From positions 19,704-83,703 of the forward strand of contig DAOTVD010000427.1 of assembly GCA_034437075.1 (NCBI GenBank): a DNA stretch of 64,000 bases, given 5' to 3'. This DNA comes from DAOTVD01 sp034437075. Its GTDB lineage: Bacteria; Chloroflexota; Anaerolineae; Aggregatilineales; J027. Made by a program: the position numbers and the translations under genes. Below, piece by piece: positions 1-10,591 of this stretch. Within the stretch, counting starts at the first letter, position 1, and each line of letters starts with the position of its first letter. The notes under the pieces are model-generated. The model searched no databases and had not been told where the DNA came from. It saw nothing but the letters and a program-made list of their open reading frames with translations.

Positions 1-17
1 GGTTTCCGAGAAGTTTT

Positions 18-137
18 GGCTGTGCTTCGACCGCGCCACATAGGGCGCTTAGCTGAGCACAGCCCATTCTGGGCCGTATTTATCAAAGTGCGCCGTAAAG
101 CCCCTCGCTTTATCTATGGGGATATAAGGCGCACTTT
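18..137. other. Two nested stem-loops at window start
   Basis: Two consecutive nested inverted repeats are visible. In the first, GGCTGTGC (18-25) pairs with GCACAGCC (57-64), with an inner stem GCGCC (33-37)/GGCGC (44-48). In the second, AAAGTGCGCC (85-94) pairs with GGCGCACTTT (128-137), with an inner CCCC (101-104)/GGGG (118-121). No gene covers positions 1-309. There is no clean T-run, so these may be a terminator pair for a gene left of the window or another structured RNA element. Confidence 0.45.
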
Positions 138-193
138 GGTAAGAGGCGTGCGTTATTGTGTCACCAATGACTAATCTGCATGGCGGGCTTAAC

Positions 194-223
194 TTGACAA
201 GCGCTGATGAGTGTTCGTCTATT
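194..223 (+). promoter_or_regulatory. Candidate sigma-70-type promoter for rmd-gmd
   Basis: A perfect -35 hexamer TTGACA (194-199) is followed after 18 bp by TCTATT (218-223), a moderate -10. It lies about 90 bp upstream of the rmd start. This is inferred from consensus only. Confidence 0.4.
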
Positions 224-261
224 GTTGTAGATGAGACTTCCTCACGTCAACCATGGACTCC

Positions 262-282
262 TCCGGTATACTGTATACCGGA
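262..282. promoter_or_regulatory. 21-bp palindrome upstream of rmd, candidate operator
   Basis: The arms TCCGGTATAC (262-271) and GTATACCGGA (273-282) are perfect inverted repeats around a single T. The palindrome lies 27 bp before the rmd start codon and downstream of the candidate promoter, so it could be a repressor operator or a 5'-UTR hairpin. Confidence 0.4.
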
Positions 283-309
283 TTATGAACCGCTGAAGGG
301 CAATTTGAA

Positions 310-2254
<1,945 letters not shown>

Positions 2255-2268
<14 letters not shown>

Positions 2269-3379
2269 TCTGCTGCTGCTGCATCATCGCAAAACGTAAA
2301 CCACCCACGGCATTCATATCAACCGGGTGCACTTTTTTGGTCATAGCATGCTTTTTGGGGTTCAAGATTTTGCCGCCCTTGTTCGGGTTTCTGGGGTCGA
2401 AGGTGCCATAAATATCCAAGAGTTTATCTTGCACCAGCACGGCCCCACCCCCCACCAGAATGACGAGCTTAATCCCGCGAAAGCCGTTAAAGACACCATC
2501 ACAAATATTGTTGGCGATCCAATCCGCGTAACGCTCGCGATGATTATCAATCGCCGATTCTAAATTGACTTCCATACCCGCCACGCGCAAATTATAGTCA
2601 CCCTCGTTGGAACCCCGGCGCAAGATGGTATCCATGTCATCAACAGTCAAGACCTTGAAGTCATCGTGACGTTTATGCAACATGCGCAAAAGCGGCTCGC
2701 GCATATGCGTGTTGACGCCTGCTTGCTCCCAAGTCGCGGTTTCTAAGCTTTCTGGGTTGAACGTCCCATCCGTGACCTTGAGGGCATCCAGCGTAAATGC
2801 GCCCACATCCAAGATAACCACTTCACCCGCCAGCAAATCCGTATCGACGAGCTTGCCTTGGTCATCCACCACAAAACAAATCGCCGCGCCTAAGCCTTCG
2901 GGCCAAACGGTAATGCGCTCGTAATGCCATTCACGCGGTTTACGATCACCTTTAAGCTGAATTTCGACACGGCCATTATCTTCCATAAATCGCTGTTCGA
3001 TCTGTTCTTTGGCCGTTACGAACAAGCCAGGTGGGGCAAAGAGGGTCAGATCGACGCTACCTTTTTTGACCCCGAGATTAGCAATCGCATTTGCGACCAA
3101 AAATTGGTGAAACTCATCCCCATAGCGATTAGCGCCCATATGGTGTTCTAAGCCGCGCCGGGTCACACGAATGACATCATCACCTGTGATGTAACGATTG
3201 CCGTACCAATCGACGTATTTGTATTGCATTTCGAAATCTTCGCCCAGCCCCAGGCTATCCCCTGTCGCTATGGCGCGCACAGACGGTTCGTAATAACGTT
3301 TATATCCGCCGTTGTTCTTAGCCATGACAACATTCGTGCCTGCGTTACCGGCATCTGCTGAGACAATGTAGTCTGCCAT
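2255..3379 (-). CDS. ParM/StbA-like actin-family ATPase
   Basis: The 374-aa protein begins with an actin-like phosphate-1 segment (SADAGNAGTNVVMAKNNGG) and has a second phosphate/connect region with ILDVGAFTLDALKV at about residue 190. A glycine-rich adenosine motif VILVGGGAVLVQDKL follows near residue 305. This is the layout of plasmid-segregation ParM/Alp proteins. The C terminus ends in a short Gln run. No ParR-like adaptor or centromere repeat is visible beside it, so a plasmid-partition role is not shown; chromosomal orphan ParM-like proteins occur in Chloroflexota. It is a single gene convergent with gmd. Confidence 0.7.
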
Positions 3380-3582
3380 CCGATATGTTCCTTTACATCA
3401 TCATGTTTGCCTGACGAAAAGCGATGTCCCGATGGGTTGTTGACCCACAAGCTTATTCCGGAGCGGTGCCGTGTTGGCTAAAAGTGTATCACATCCCCCC
3501 GCCAAACTGAAATATTGCGCCGCGTCAGTCATCAGAGTAGGCTTTTAGCATAGGTGCTTTTCAGGATGAGAAAGGACATCTC

Positions 3583-4563
3583 TTGCAAAAACGTGAACGC
3601 CTCAAAAAAACCTTGGCTGGCGAGGCGGTAGACCGTCCGCCCGTCGCGTTGTGGCGCCATTGGCCTGGGGACGATCAAAACCCGGCAGACCTGGCAGCCG
3701 CGACCCTACATTTTCAAGAACAATGGGATTGGGATTTTATCAAAGCTTCGCCCGCGAGTAGCTATAGTGTGCGCGGCTATGGCGTGGAAGATATTTGGGT
3801 GGGCGATATTGAAGGCACGCGCGATTATGTGCGATATGTTATCCACGAGCCCGCCGATTGGCATCATTTAGCCCAGCTTGACCCTACCACGGGCGCATTA
3901 GGCCACTATCGTGACGCCTTGCGCCTTATTCGCCAGGGCGCAGGCGAGGATGTCCCAATTTTAGCGACCATTTTTAGCCCGCTCGCCCAAGCTAAAAATA
4001 TCATCGGGCGGGACGAACTGGTGCGCCATGTCCATCAGTATCCCCAGGCGGTGCATGCGGGGCTAAAAATCATCACCGACAATACCCGCGCTTATCTGGC
4101 CGCCCTGCAAGATGTCGCGCTGGATGGCATTTTCTACGCGGTACAACATGCCACGTATACCCTTTTCAGCGAGACCACCTATCGAGAATTTGGCTTGGCT
4201 TACGATTTGCAACTTTTGGAGGCTCTGCCCGAGAGTTGGTGGTTTAACATGCTACACCTACACGGACAAGCCCCCATGTTTAAGCTAGCAGCGGAATATC
4301 CAGTACAGGCGATCAACTGGCATGACCGCGAAACATCCCCCGATTTACGCACGGCTGCCGATCAATTTACCGGCGCGTTATGCGGGGGTCTGGGGCATTT
4401 CGAGGCCGTGCATAATGGCACGCCCGATGAAGTCACGCATCAGGCCCAGGATGCCATCCGGCAAATGGATGGTCGGCGCTTTATCCTTTCGACGGGATGC
4501 GTGATGATGACCACCACACCCCAGGCCAATATTCGCGCTGTTCGGCAAGCTGTCGAGCCCTAA
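3583..4563 (+). CDS. Uroporphyrinogen decarboxylase-family protein, not canonical HemE
   Basis: This 326-aa protein of the UroD/MtaA TIM-barrel superfamily starts with KRERLKKTLAGEAVDRPPVA and ends with the family-like TPQANIRAVRQAVE. At the position of the HemE signature (RPPVWxMRQAGR) it reads RPPVALWRHWPGDD, so the substrate-binding RQAGR element is lost. It is therefore unlikely to decarboxylate uroporphyrinogen III and may belong to the methyltransferase-like or unknown branch. The start is TTG at 3583, chosen for the AAAGGA Shine-Dalgarno at 3571-3576. It converges on the regulator at 4573. The true substrate is unknown. Confidence 0.65.
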   Translation: MQKRERLKKTLAGEAVDRPPVALWRHWPGDDQNPADLAAATLHFQEQWDWDFIKASPASSYSVRGYGVEDIWVGDIEGTRDYVRYVIHEPADWHHLAQLDPTTGALGHYRDALRLIRQGAGEDVPILATIFSPLAQAKNIIGRDELVRHVHQYPQAVHAGLKIITDNTRAYLAALQDVALDGIFYAVQHATYTLFSETTYREFGLAYDLQLLEALPESWWFNMLHLHGQAPMFKLAAEYPVQAINWHDRETSPDLRTAADQFTGALCGGLGHFEAVHNGTPDEVTHQAQDAIRQMDGRRFILSTGCVMMTTTPQANIRAVRQAVEP

Positions 4564-4572
4564 TGCCGCCAA

Positions 4573-7500
4573 CTAAATATCTTGGTCGCCAGCTGAACTG
4601 GCGTCGTCTGGGTCAAAATCGTCTTCATCATCGCGCAAATGATTTTTCAGCGCTTGATGGGTCTTTTTGATCGCTTCTCGCACAATGAGCGAATCTGGAT
4701 TAATGGCCAGCGCTCTTTCATAGTAATCTAGAGCTTGCCATAATTGGTTGTTCAAACGCGCGCTGTGTCCGGCATTGACCAGAATTTCATAGCAACGGAT
4801 CTCGTAAACATGTTGGAGATTGACGATCCAATCACTATAGAAATCTTTCAAAAAACGGTCTTTATATAATGCGGCGGCACGTTCGCCCTGCTCCTGGGGC
4901 TGAAAATGCTGTAAAGGTAATACTTGCATTTCTTGGTAGTAAAGATCAAATAGCTGGGTATCGGCCTCAATATCAACGGCTTCGTTGATTTGGTAGTAGC
5001 CATCCTCATGAATGATCGTTTTATGGCCAACAGCACGGCGCGCCCGCGCTATTGTGGTGCTCAAATTATCCCTGGCATGTTTAGGGCTGGTGTAATCCGG
5101 CCAGAAAAGATGAATAAGGTCATCTTTACTTTGGGGGCCTTTGTAGTACAGACAGAAAAAGATCTCCCGCGCCTGGTTCGACTCCCATTTTTCGATAAGT
5201 ATCCCATCCCGATAGACGATCCCCTCCCCGAAAGCCTCAATACGGATACGCACCGGAAGGTCTATCTCGGGTAAGATTTCAGGTGAAATACAGCTTAGAG
5301 GCAAATTGGCCTGGCTTAGACCTCGCAGCTTTTCTTCCATACGATGGTCTGCCCAAAACAGCTTCTCACGCAACATGGCGTTAAGTTCGGGAACATTCAG
5401 CATTTCGGCCAACAGGGGCTGTAGATGTTTATCGATAATTTGGGATTCAACTGACGACAACATCTTTACGAAGTGGCGTAGATGGTTTTGGTCTTGGCGA
5501 CGTGCGGCGCTGCTTAAACCAAGCGTTATCATCTGCATCCATTCTGGATATTGTTTTTCGTTTAGAAAATGTGCCATACACGTTTGTAAGACACCATCAG
5601 CTTGCTCGTCCCAATGTTCATCGAGTTCGCAGGCCGCCCAAACCCCCCATGCTAAACAGTTCTCTGATACATCCTCTGCCCAAGCCAACTGATCGGTTAG
5701 CAACATTCTCGCGAATTGATAATCTTTTTTCCAACGCGCCAGCCAGGCGTAATTAACCTGAGACATATGCAGAAGCGTTTCTTCGGAATTTGGGTCGTCC
5801 TGGTCGTCCTGTTGCGCTTCGGCACAGTAAAGCGCCTGTTCATAATGCTTCTTGGCGGCTTCCCAATGCCCACAGTCGCGCAACAAATCACCCATTGTCC
5901 AATGCAAATACCCTTCGGCGCGGCTGTGTTTATGTTTTTGGGCTAAGTCTAGCCCCTCACTGGCCAGGTTATAAGCCGATATATACCGATAATGCATATG
6001 GTAGTGATAGGCCAGATTATTTAACAAAAGCGCAAACGCGGATGTATCACGATCTTTGCCCCGTAATCCCCGGGCCTTTTGCAAGCAGGCCTCTGCTTTT
6101 TCAAGATCATCTATTTTCTGATAAATCACCATCAGATCGAGTAACAAGACAGAGAGTGCATATGGGTCTCCGTGAGCTTCGTATGCTTCGAGCGCTTGCT
6201 CCAAGTTGGACTGGGCTTTTTCAAGCTCCCCAAGCCTTAAATAAGACCGGCCAATAATCCGTAGTGCTTTGCCGTATGTATTATTTTTTTGCTCCGTTTC
6301 GGGTAAGCACCGCTGGGCGATTTCTAAACTGGTCTGCACATCGTTCGTCTGTAATGCAATCATGGCAAAATGTAAATCTACCCGCATCACGCCCAGCTCA
6401 TTCTGGCGGGCCGCATACCCCTTTTTTGCGGCATCTAGGCTCTGGCGGGCATTGTCATAATCCAGCCTATCAATGTATATCGCGCCACATAACCGCTGTA
6501 ACTCGGGCACATTTTCAGCATACGGCTGTAAGAGCTCTTGCCAACGCAGCAGAATTTCCGTATCGCCTCGGTTGTAGTACATCACAACGGCATTCTCGAC
6601 CAGATTAAACGCTTCTTCTAGGTGCTGCCCTTGTACGTAATGAAAAAGTGCCCGGTCTAAATTTCCGCGTTCGTCATACCAGATGGCCGCGCGTTGATGA
6701 ACCTCCTTAAAGATTTGGGAATGCTCGGTGTGTAGCTTTTTGTATAGAAAACGGCGCAAACGCCTAGGGATTATAAAACCGGCCTTGGCTCGCTTAAGAA
6801 AACCCTGCGTTGAAAAAGAAGCCCACATATCTTGATCTTGGGGCGAAAGTCCCATGATATGTGCCCATATTTCGGGCGAAATCTCCTGCAAGATGGACGC
6901 GCGCAATAAATAGGTTTGTGTGGTGTATGGCATCGCCTTGAGCAAACAATCAGCTAGGCGGTTAAAGGCCTGTTCAATGTCGATTGAACCAGCTAGGGCG
7001 GCTTTGATGGCCGTGCTATCCCGCACAGATAATGCTAAGTGAATGCCTAACGGCCACCCATCCAAGCGTTCGTACAGCCAATCAATAAAGGTGGCCGTGT
7101 GGTCATTGGCTTGCATGGCGTCCGCCAGAGCATGCACTTCCGACAATGTGAATTTTATATCCTCTGACCCAAAGCCGATGACCTTACCCTGGGCAGCCAG
7201 ATGATCATAAGGGATAAAATCCAGGGTCGTTTGGCTGATCAACACAAGATGCAGATTACAAGGTCGATTATTGATGAAAGTTTCGAAGCGCTCAATCGCT
7301 TCGGGAAAGGCATACAATAAATGGACATCATCAATAAACAGGGTCACATGGGGGAGGGGGTCAAAACATTCTGGTAAATCTTCAATTTTGTAGGCGCCCG
7401 ATTTCGAAGTGGCTGTGGCAATACAATAGTCACGCAAAGCTGTCATGATTTCTAAATCAAAGATATTGGCATCGCGCGTCTGCGCAGAAAGTTGAACCCA

Positions 7501-7659
7501 TACGACCGGGGTTTGAAGTTGTGCAGCCCATTGTTCGCAAAGGATCGTTTTGCCATAGCCCGAAGGTGCCCTAATGAGCGTGACGGGCATCTGCTGGGAC
7601 TTGGTGAGTCTGTCGAGTTGCTCTTTACGAATAAGGTACTGGGTTTGAGCAGCCATCAT
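4573..7659 (-). CDS. MalT/SARP hybrid transcriptional regulator (STAND ATPase, TPR, BTAD)
   Basis: This is a 1028-aa regulator. It carries an N-terminal STAND-type NTPase with Walker A APSGYGKT (31-38) and Walker B TLFIDDVHLL near residue 110. A long TPR-type helical region spans about 400-760, and the C terminus holds an OmpR-like winged helix plus a bacterial transcriptional activator domain (about 820-1000, DIEADTQLFDLYY region). The BTAD/SARP C terminus on a MalT-like ATPase is a known architecture. Such proteins sense a ligand through the ATPase and TPR parts and activate transcription through the C-terminal domain. Direct repeats with 11-bp spacing, the usual SARP site pattern, lie upstream of its own promoter and again upstream of actA. 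The effector is unknown. Confidence 0.85.
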   Translation of the reverse strand: MMAAQTQYLIRKEQLDRLTKSQQMPVTLIRAPSGYGKTILCEQWAAQLQTPVVWVQLSAQTRDANIFDLEIMTALRDYCIATATSKSGAYKIEDLPECFDPLPHVTLFIDDVHLLYAFPEAIERFETFINNRPCNLHLVLISQTTLDFIPYDHLAAQGKVIGFGSEDIKFTLSEVHALADAMQANDHTATFIDWLYERLDGWPLGIHLALSVRDSTAIKAALAGSIDIEQAFNRLADCLLKAMPYTTQTYLLRASILQEISPEIWAHIMGLSPQDQDMWASFSTQGFLKRAKAGFIIPRRLRRFLYKKLHTEHSQIFKEVHQRAAIWYDERGNLDRALFHYVQGQHLEEAFNLVENAVVMYYNRGDTEILLRWQELLQPYAENVPELQRLCGAIYIDRLDYDNARQSLDAAKKGYAARQNELGVMRVDLHFAMIALQTNDVQTSLEIAQRCLPETEQKNNTYGKALRIIGRSYLRLGELEKAQSNLEQALEAYEAHGDPYALSVLLLDLMVIYQKIDDLEKAEACLQKARGLRGKDRDTSAFALLLNNLAYHYHMHYRYISAYNLASEGLDLAQKHKHSRAEGYLHWTMGDLLRDCGHWEAAKKHYEQALYCAEAQQDDQDDPNSEETLLHMSQVNYAWLARWKKDYQFARMLLTDQLAWAEDVSENCLAWGVWAACELDEHWDEQADGVLQTCMAHFLNEKQYPEWMQMITLGLSSAARRQDQNHLRHFVKMLSSVESQIIDKHLQPLLAEMLNVPELNAMLREKLFWADHRMEEKLRGLSQANLPLSCISPEILPEIDLPVRIRIEAFGEGIVYRDGILIEKWESNQAREIFFCLYYKGPQSKDDLIHLFWPDYTSPKHARDNLSTTIARARRAVGHKTIIHEDGYYQINEAVDIEADTQLFDLYYQEMQVLPLQHFQPQEQGERAAALYKDRFLKDFYSDWIVNLQHVYEIRCYEILVNAGHSARLNNQLWQALDYYERALAINPDSLIVREAIKKTHQALKNHLRDDEDDFDPDDASSAGDQDI

Positions 7660-7696
7660 GCTTTTTTAACCTCCAATGAGCGCAGATAATTAAAGA

Positions 7697-7725
7697 GATA
7701 TACCGTTTTTTTTAGCCTAACTCAA
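7697..7725 (-). promoter_or_regulatory. Candidate promoter of the SARP-type regulator
   Basis: Read on the minus strand, TTGAGT (7725-7720) is followed by a 17-bp spacer and TATATC (7702-7697), 37 bp before the start codon. The spacing is ideal and the hexamers are moderate. Confidence 0.45.
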
Positions 7726-7740
7726 CAGAAATGAGACTTA

Positions 7741-7778
7741 GACACAAAACCTGACACAAAATGGACACAAAATGGACA
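7741..7778. repeat. GACACAAAA direct repeats, 11-bp period, candidate SARP operator
   Basis: GACACAAAA occurs at 7741, 7753 and 7764, with a partial fourth copy GACA at 7775, giving spacings of 12, 11 and 11 bp. The array ends 15 bp upstream of the candidate -35 of the regulator gene. SARP-family activators bind direct repeats with this helical period, so autoregulation is a reasonable inference. Confidence 0.5.
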
Positions 7779-7831
7779 GCAGAACTTATCCACAAATACC
7801 CGAGCACTGCATCAGATCAAGAGGCAACATC

Positions 7832-7857
7832 AAAAAACGAGCCTGCGGGGCTCGTTT
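7832..7857 (-). terminator. Rho-independent terminator after the aapP-like gene
   Basis: On the minus strand a stem of AACGAGCC and GGCTCGTT with a short CCGC-type loop is followed by a T-run (the AAAAAA at 7832-7837 on the plus strand). It lies about 35 bp beyond the stop of the ABC ATPase. Confidence 0.8.
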
Positions 7858-7890
7858 CTAGCGCGTTGTGATGATCGTCGTTTCGGGCGA

Positions 7891-8676
7891 CTAGAGAATT
7901 TGTGAAAGGAAAAGCTTGGTGCGGTCGTGCTGCGGGTTATTAAAGAATTCTTCGGGGGGCGCAACTTCAACCACGCTGCCAGCATCCATAAAAATGACCC
8001 GCTGGGCAACTTCGCGCGCAAAACCCATTTCATGAGTTACTACGGCCATCGTCATGCCTTCGTAAGCTAATTCTAGCATGGCATCCAGCACTTCTTTAAT
8101 CATTTCTGGGTCCAGAGCAGAAGTCGGCTCATCAAACAGCATGATTTTGGGGTCCATGGCCAGCGCGCGCGCAATCGCGACACGTTGCTGCTGGCCGCCA
8201 GAGAGCTGGCCTGGGTACTTATGCGCCTGGTCTTGGATGCCAACCCGCTCAAGCAAGCTCATGGCTTTTTCTTCGGACTCGTGGCGCGGGCGGTGGCGCA
8301 CATAGCGTTGAGCTAACGTGACATTTTGCAGCACGGTGATATGCGGAAACAGGTTAAATTGTTGGAAAACCATGCCCACCTCGCGCCGAATCTCCGCGAT
8401 ATTGCGCGTATCGTTAGATAGTTCGATGCCATCCACGATGATTTCACCATCCTGGTGTTCCTCCAGGCGGTTGATACAGCGAATTAAGGTCGATTTACCA
8501 GACCCGGACGGGCCGCAGATAACCACCACTTCGCGTTCGCGAATGGTCAGGTTGATGTCGCGTAATACATGGAAATCGCCAAACCACTTATTTAAGTTCC
8601 GCAACTCAATGATGGTATCCCCCACCTGAGTTTGTGATTTGTGATCCGTTTTTTCGGCTTTGACTGTGTCTGTCAT
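7891..8676 (-). CDS. aapP: Polar amino-acid ABC transporter ATP-binding protein (AapP/GlnQ family)
   Basis: This 261-aa ABC ATPase has Walker [10 protein letters not shown], the Q-loop region FQQFNLFPH, signature LSGGQQQR, Walker [14 protein letters not shown] and the H-loop VTHEMGF. It energises amino-acid uptake at the cytoplasmic face of the membrane. It is the last gene of a J-Q-M-P-ordered operon on the minus strand, 25 bp after the second permease, and is followed by a strong terminator. The order and family point to a general L-amino-acid importer; the preferred substrate cannot be read from the sequence. Confidence 0.88.
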   Translation of the reverse strand: MTDTVKAEKTDHKSQTQVGDTIIELRNLNKWFGDFHVLRDINLTIREREVVVICGPSGSGKSTLIRCINRLEEHQDGEIIVDGIELSNDTRNIAEIRREVGMVFQQFNLFPHITVLQNVTLAQRYVRHRPRHESEEKAMSLLERVGIQDQAHKYPGQLSGGQQQRVAIARALAMDPKIMLFDEPTSALDPEMIKEVLDAMLELAYEGMTMAVVTHEMGFAREVAQRVIFMDAGSVVEVAPPEEFFNNPQHDRTKLFLSQIL

Positions 8677-8701
8677 TGGTTTTGTTCCTTCATCGTTCTA
8701 T

Positions 8702-10591
8702 TTATAGTTTATCCGTTCTTACGGCCCCAGCGCCACTCCGTTCCAGGTTCCGGCTGGCTGCTGCCATCAAGTACGAGAATATGAAGTACAAGATAGCAAT
8801 ATACAAATAACCTTCACGTTGAAAGCCGGTGTAACCAGTGGCGGTATCCGACAAAATACGCCGCATAGCGCCCGTAATCTCGAAGATGCCCACCAAAGCT
8901 ACCAACGACGTATCTTTGAAGATACTCACAAACTGGCCCATAATCGCAGGGATAACCGCGCGTAGCGCCTGGGGCAAGACGATAAGCAAGGTGGTCTGAA
9001 AGCTGGTTAGCCCCAGCGCGCGCGCGGCTTCGAGTTGTCCTTTAGGGATAATCTGCAAGCCACCGCGAATAACTTCGGCCAGATAGGCGCCTGTGAACAG
9101 CGTCAGAACAACTGCCATGCGCACGACTGCCGCTGTATCTTGCAAGCCGTCCACCATAAACAGCACAATATAGCGCCCCGCAAATAACAACGTAATCAGC
9201 GGTACACCGCGAATGGTTTCGATGAAAATGGTACACAAGAATTTGATGACCGGCAGTTCACTCTGGCGACCTAAGGCTAAGGCAATGCCAATGGGAAAAG
9301 AACCAATGATCGCTACAACGGTGAGCGCTAAGGTCAAAAAGAGACCGCCGAAGTCCGTTGTATCAATTTCAGGTAGTGTGTCGTTGCCTTCTATGCCCAC
9401 CGATATGACATATTGAATCGGGATAGACACTGCCCATAAGAGCAACAAACCCCGTGTCATCCACTTGCGCGGCAAACGGTACTTACCTGATTGACCCAAA
9501 AAGTAGCCAATCAGCCCCACAACCAAGCTGATGAAATAGAACTGACGGGTTGCCAACAGGTAAGGCCCCAGTTGCAGGCTGAAATACTGGGGTAGCGTAC
9601 GTTCACCGGAAAAGCGCATATCCGTACGGTTGGCCTCGGTGGCACAATTAGAGCATTCAAGCTCAGGCGGTAGGCCATAGGTGGCTTGGCGGCGTTCAAT
9701 TGACCAGTTGGTATTGTAATATACCTCCAAGTCTTCAACGCGCAGCAAAGCAACGCCTGCCGTGTTGAATTCCTCATTTTCTTCTTCCACCATCGTGAAG
9801 GTATACCAACCCGAATCAGGTGCTTCCCAGGTGAAACTTTCTGATTCTTGGTTACCTTCTGTAAAGGGCGTTTCGTAGATGACCTCCCCTTGTGCATCCC
9901 AAACTTGCACCTGCAAACTCATATCATATGCAGTGGAGTCAATTTGCCCGCGATCTACGCCACGAGCCGCTGCGGCTATCGCGTCCCAAGATGTGTTGGT
10001 AAGCTGATTATCATCCGCGATATACCCGCCGATGTTTTCTAGGCCGAATTCGTCCGGCTCGATCAACGGATCAATCGTAAATGTGATTTCCTGGCCTTCT
10101 TCGGCAATGAAATTCACCTGGCGATTGATGTATCCCGGCTCGGTATAGTAGGCAATTGGCGGCTCTGGTACGGCTTGGGTCAGCAAAGGAATAATGATCA
10201 TTGCGGCCCCAATCAGCCCCATTGCCGCAAATATCCAGCGCTGAATGCGGCCCCAAAAGCCAACGGATAACATCACGAGGAAGACGATAATGAAAGCCGA
10301 TAGCTCTATGCGCCACATTTCTTCCTTAGGATATTCCGGCCCAGCGCCAATATTGGTCAGATTCAGAAAGACCACTTCCCATTGCGCCGAAAAAATCGCC
10401 CAGTTCAGAAAGTCGTACAAAAAGATCAGGATAAAAGCCAACGTAATCAATGTACTGATCGCGTTGGGCACATTATTGAATAGATTCTTGCGTAGCCAGC
10501 CTATCAGCCCAATTTCAGAAATAGGCGGGCGGCGCCCTTCGGGTGGCCGTTCGGGCCCAACATAATGTGATTGAAAACTTTGCTCAGACAT
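8702..10591 (-). CDS. aapM: Amino-acid ABC transporter permease with large extracytoplasmic insert (AapM-like)
   Basis: The 629-aa permease is much longer than the roughly 400 aa usual for AapM. Its N-terminal third has helices at about 45-70, 97-115 and 118-138. A soluble, probably beta-rich region with a CSNC pair (residues 313-316) then spans about 141-345. Further membrane helices and the permease EAA loop (GQLEAARALGLTSFQTTLL) occupy the C-terminal part. The start codon overlaps the stop of the preceding permease. The insert has no counterpart I recognise in AapM. Transport function follows from the C-terminal core and the operon. Confidence 0.8.
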   Translation of the reverse strand: MSEQSFQSHYVGPERPPEGRRPPISEIGLIGWLRKNLFNNVPNAISTLITLAFILIFLYDFLNWAIFSAQWEVVFLNLTNIGAGPEYPKEEMWRIELSAFIIVFLVMLSVGFWGRIQRWIFAAMGLIGAAMIIIPLLTQAVPEPPIAYYTEPGYINRQVNFIAEEGQEITFTIDPLIEPDEFGLENIGGYIADDNQLTNTSWDAIAAAARGVDRGQIDSTAYDMSLQVQVWDAQGEVIYETPFTEGNQESESFTWEAPDSGWYTFTMVEEENEEFNTAGVALLRVEDLEVYYNTNWSIERRQATYGLPPELECSNCATEANRTDMRFSGERTLPQYFSLQLGPYLLATRQFYFISLVVGLIGYFLGQSGKYRLPRKWMTRGLLLLWAVSIPIQYVISVGIEGNDTLPEIDTTDFGGLFLTLALTVVAIIGSFPIGIALALGRQSELPVIKFLCTIFIETIRGVPLITLLFAGRYIVLFMVDGLQDTAAVVRMAVVLTLFTGAYLAEVIRGGLQIIPKGQLEAARALGLTSFQTTLLIVLPQALRAVIPAIMGQFVSIFKDTSLVALVGIFEITGAMRRILSDTATGYTGFQREGYLYIAILYFIFSYLMAAASRNLERSGAGAVRTDKL

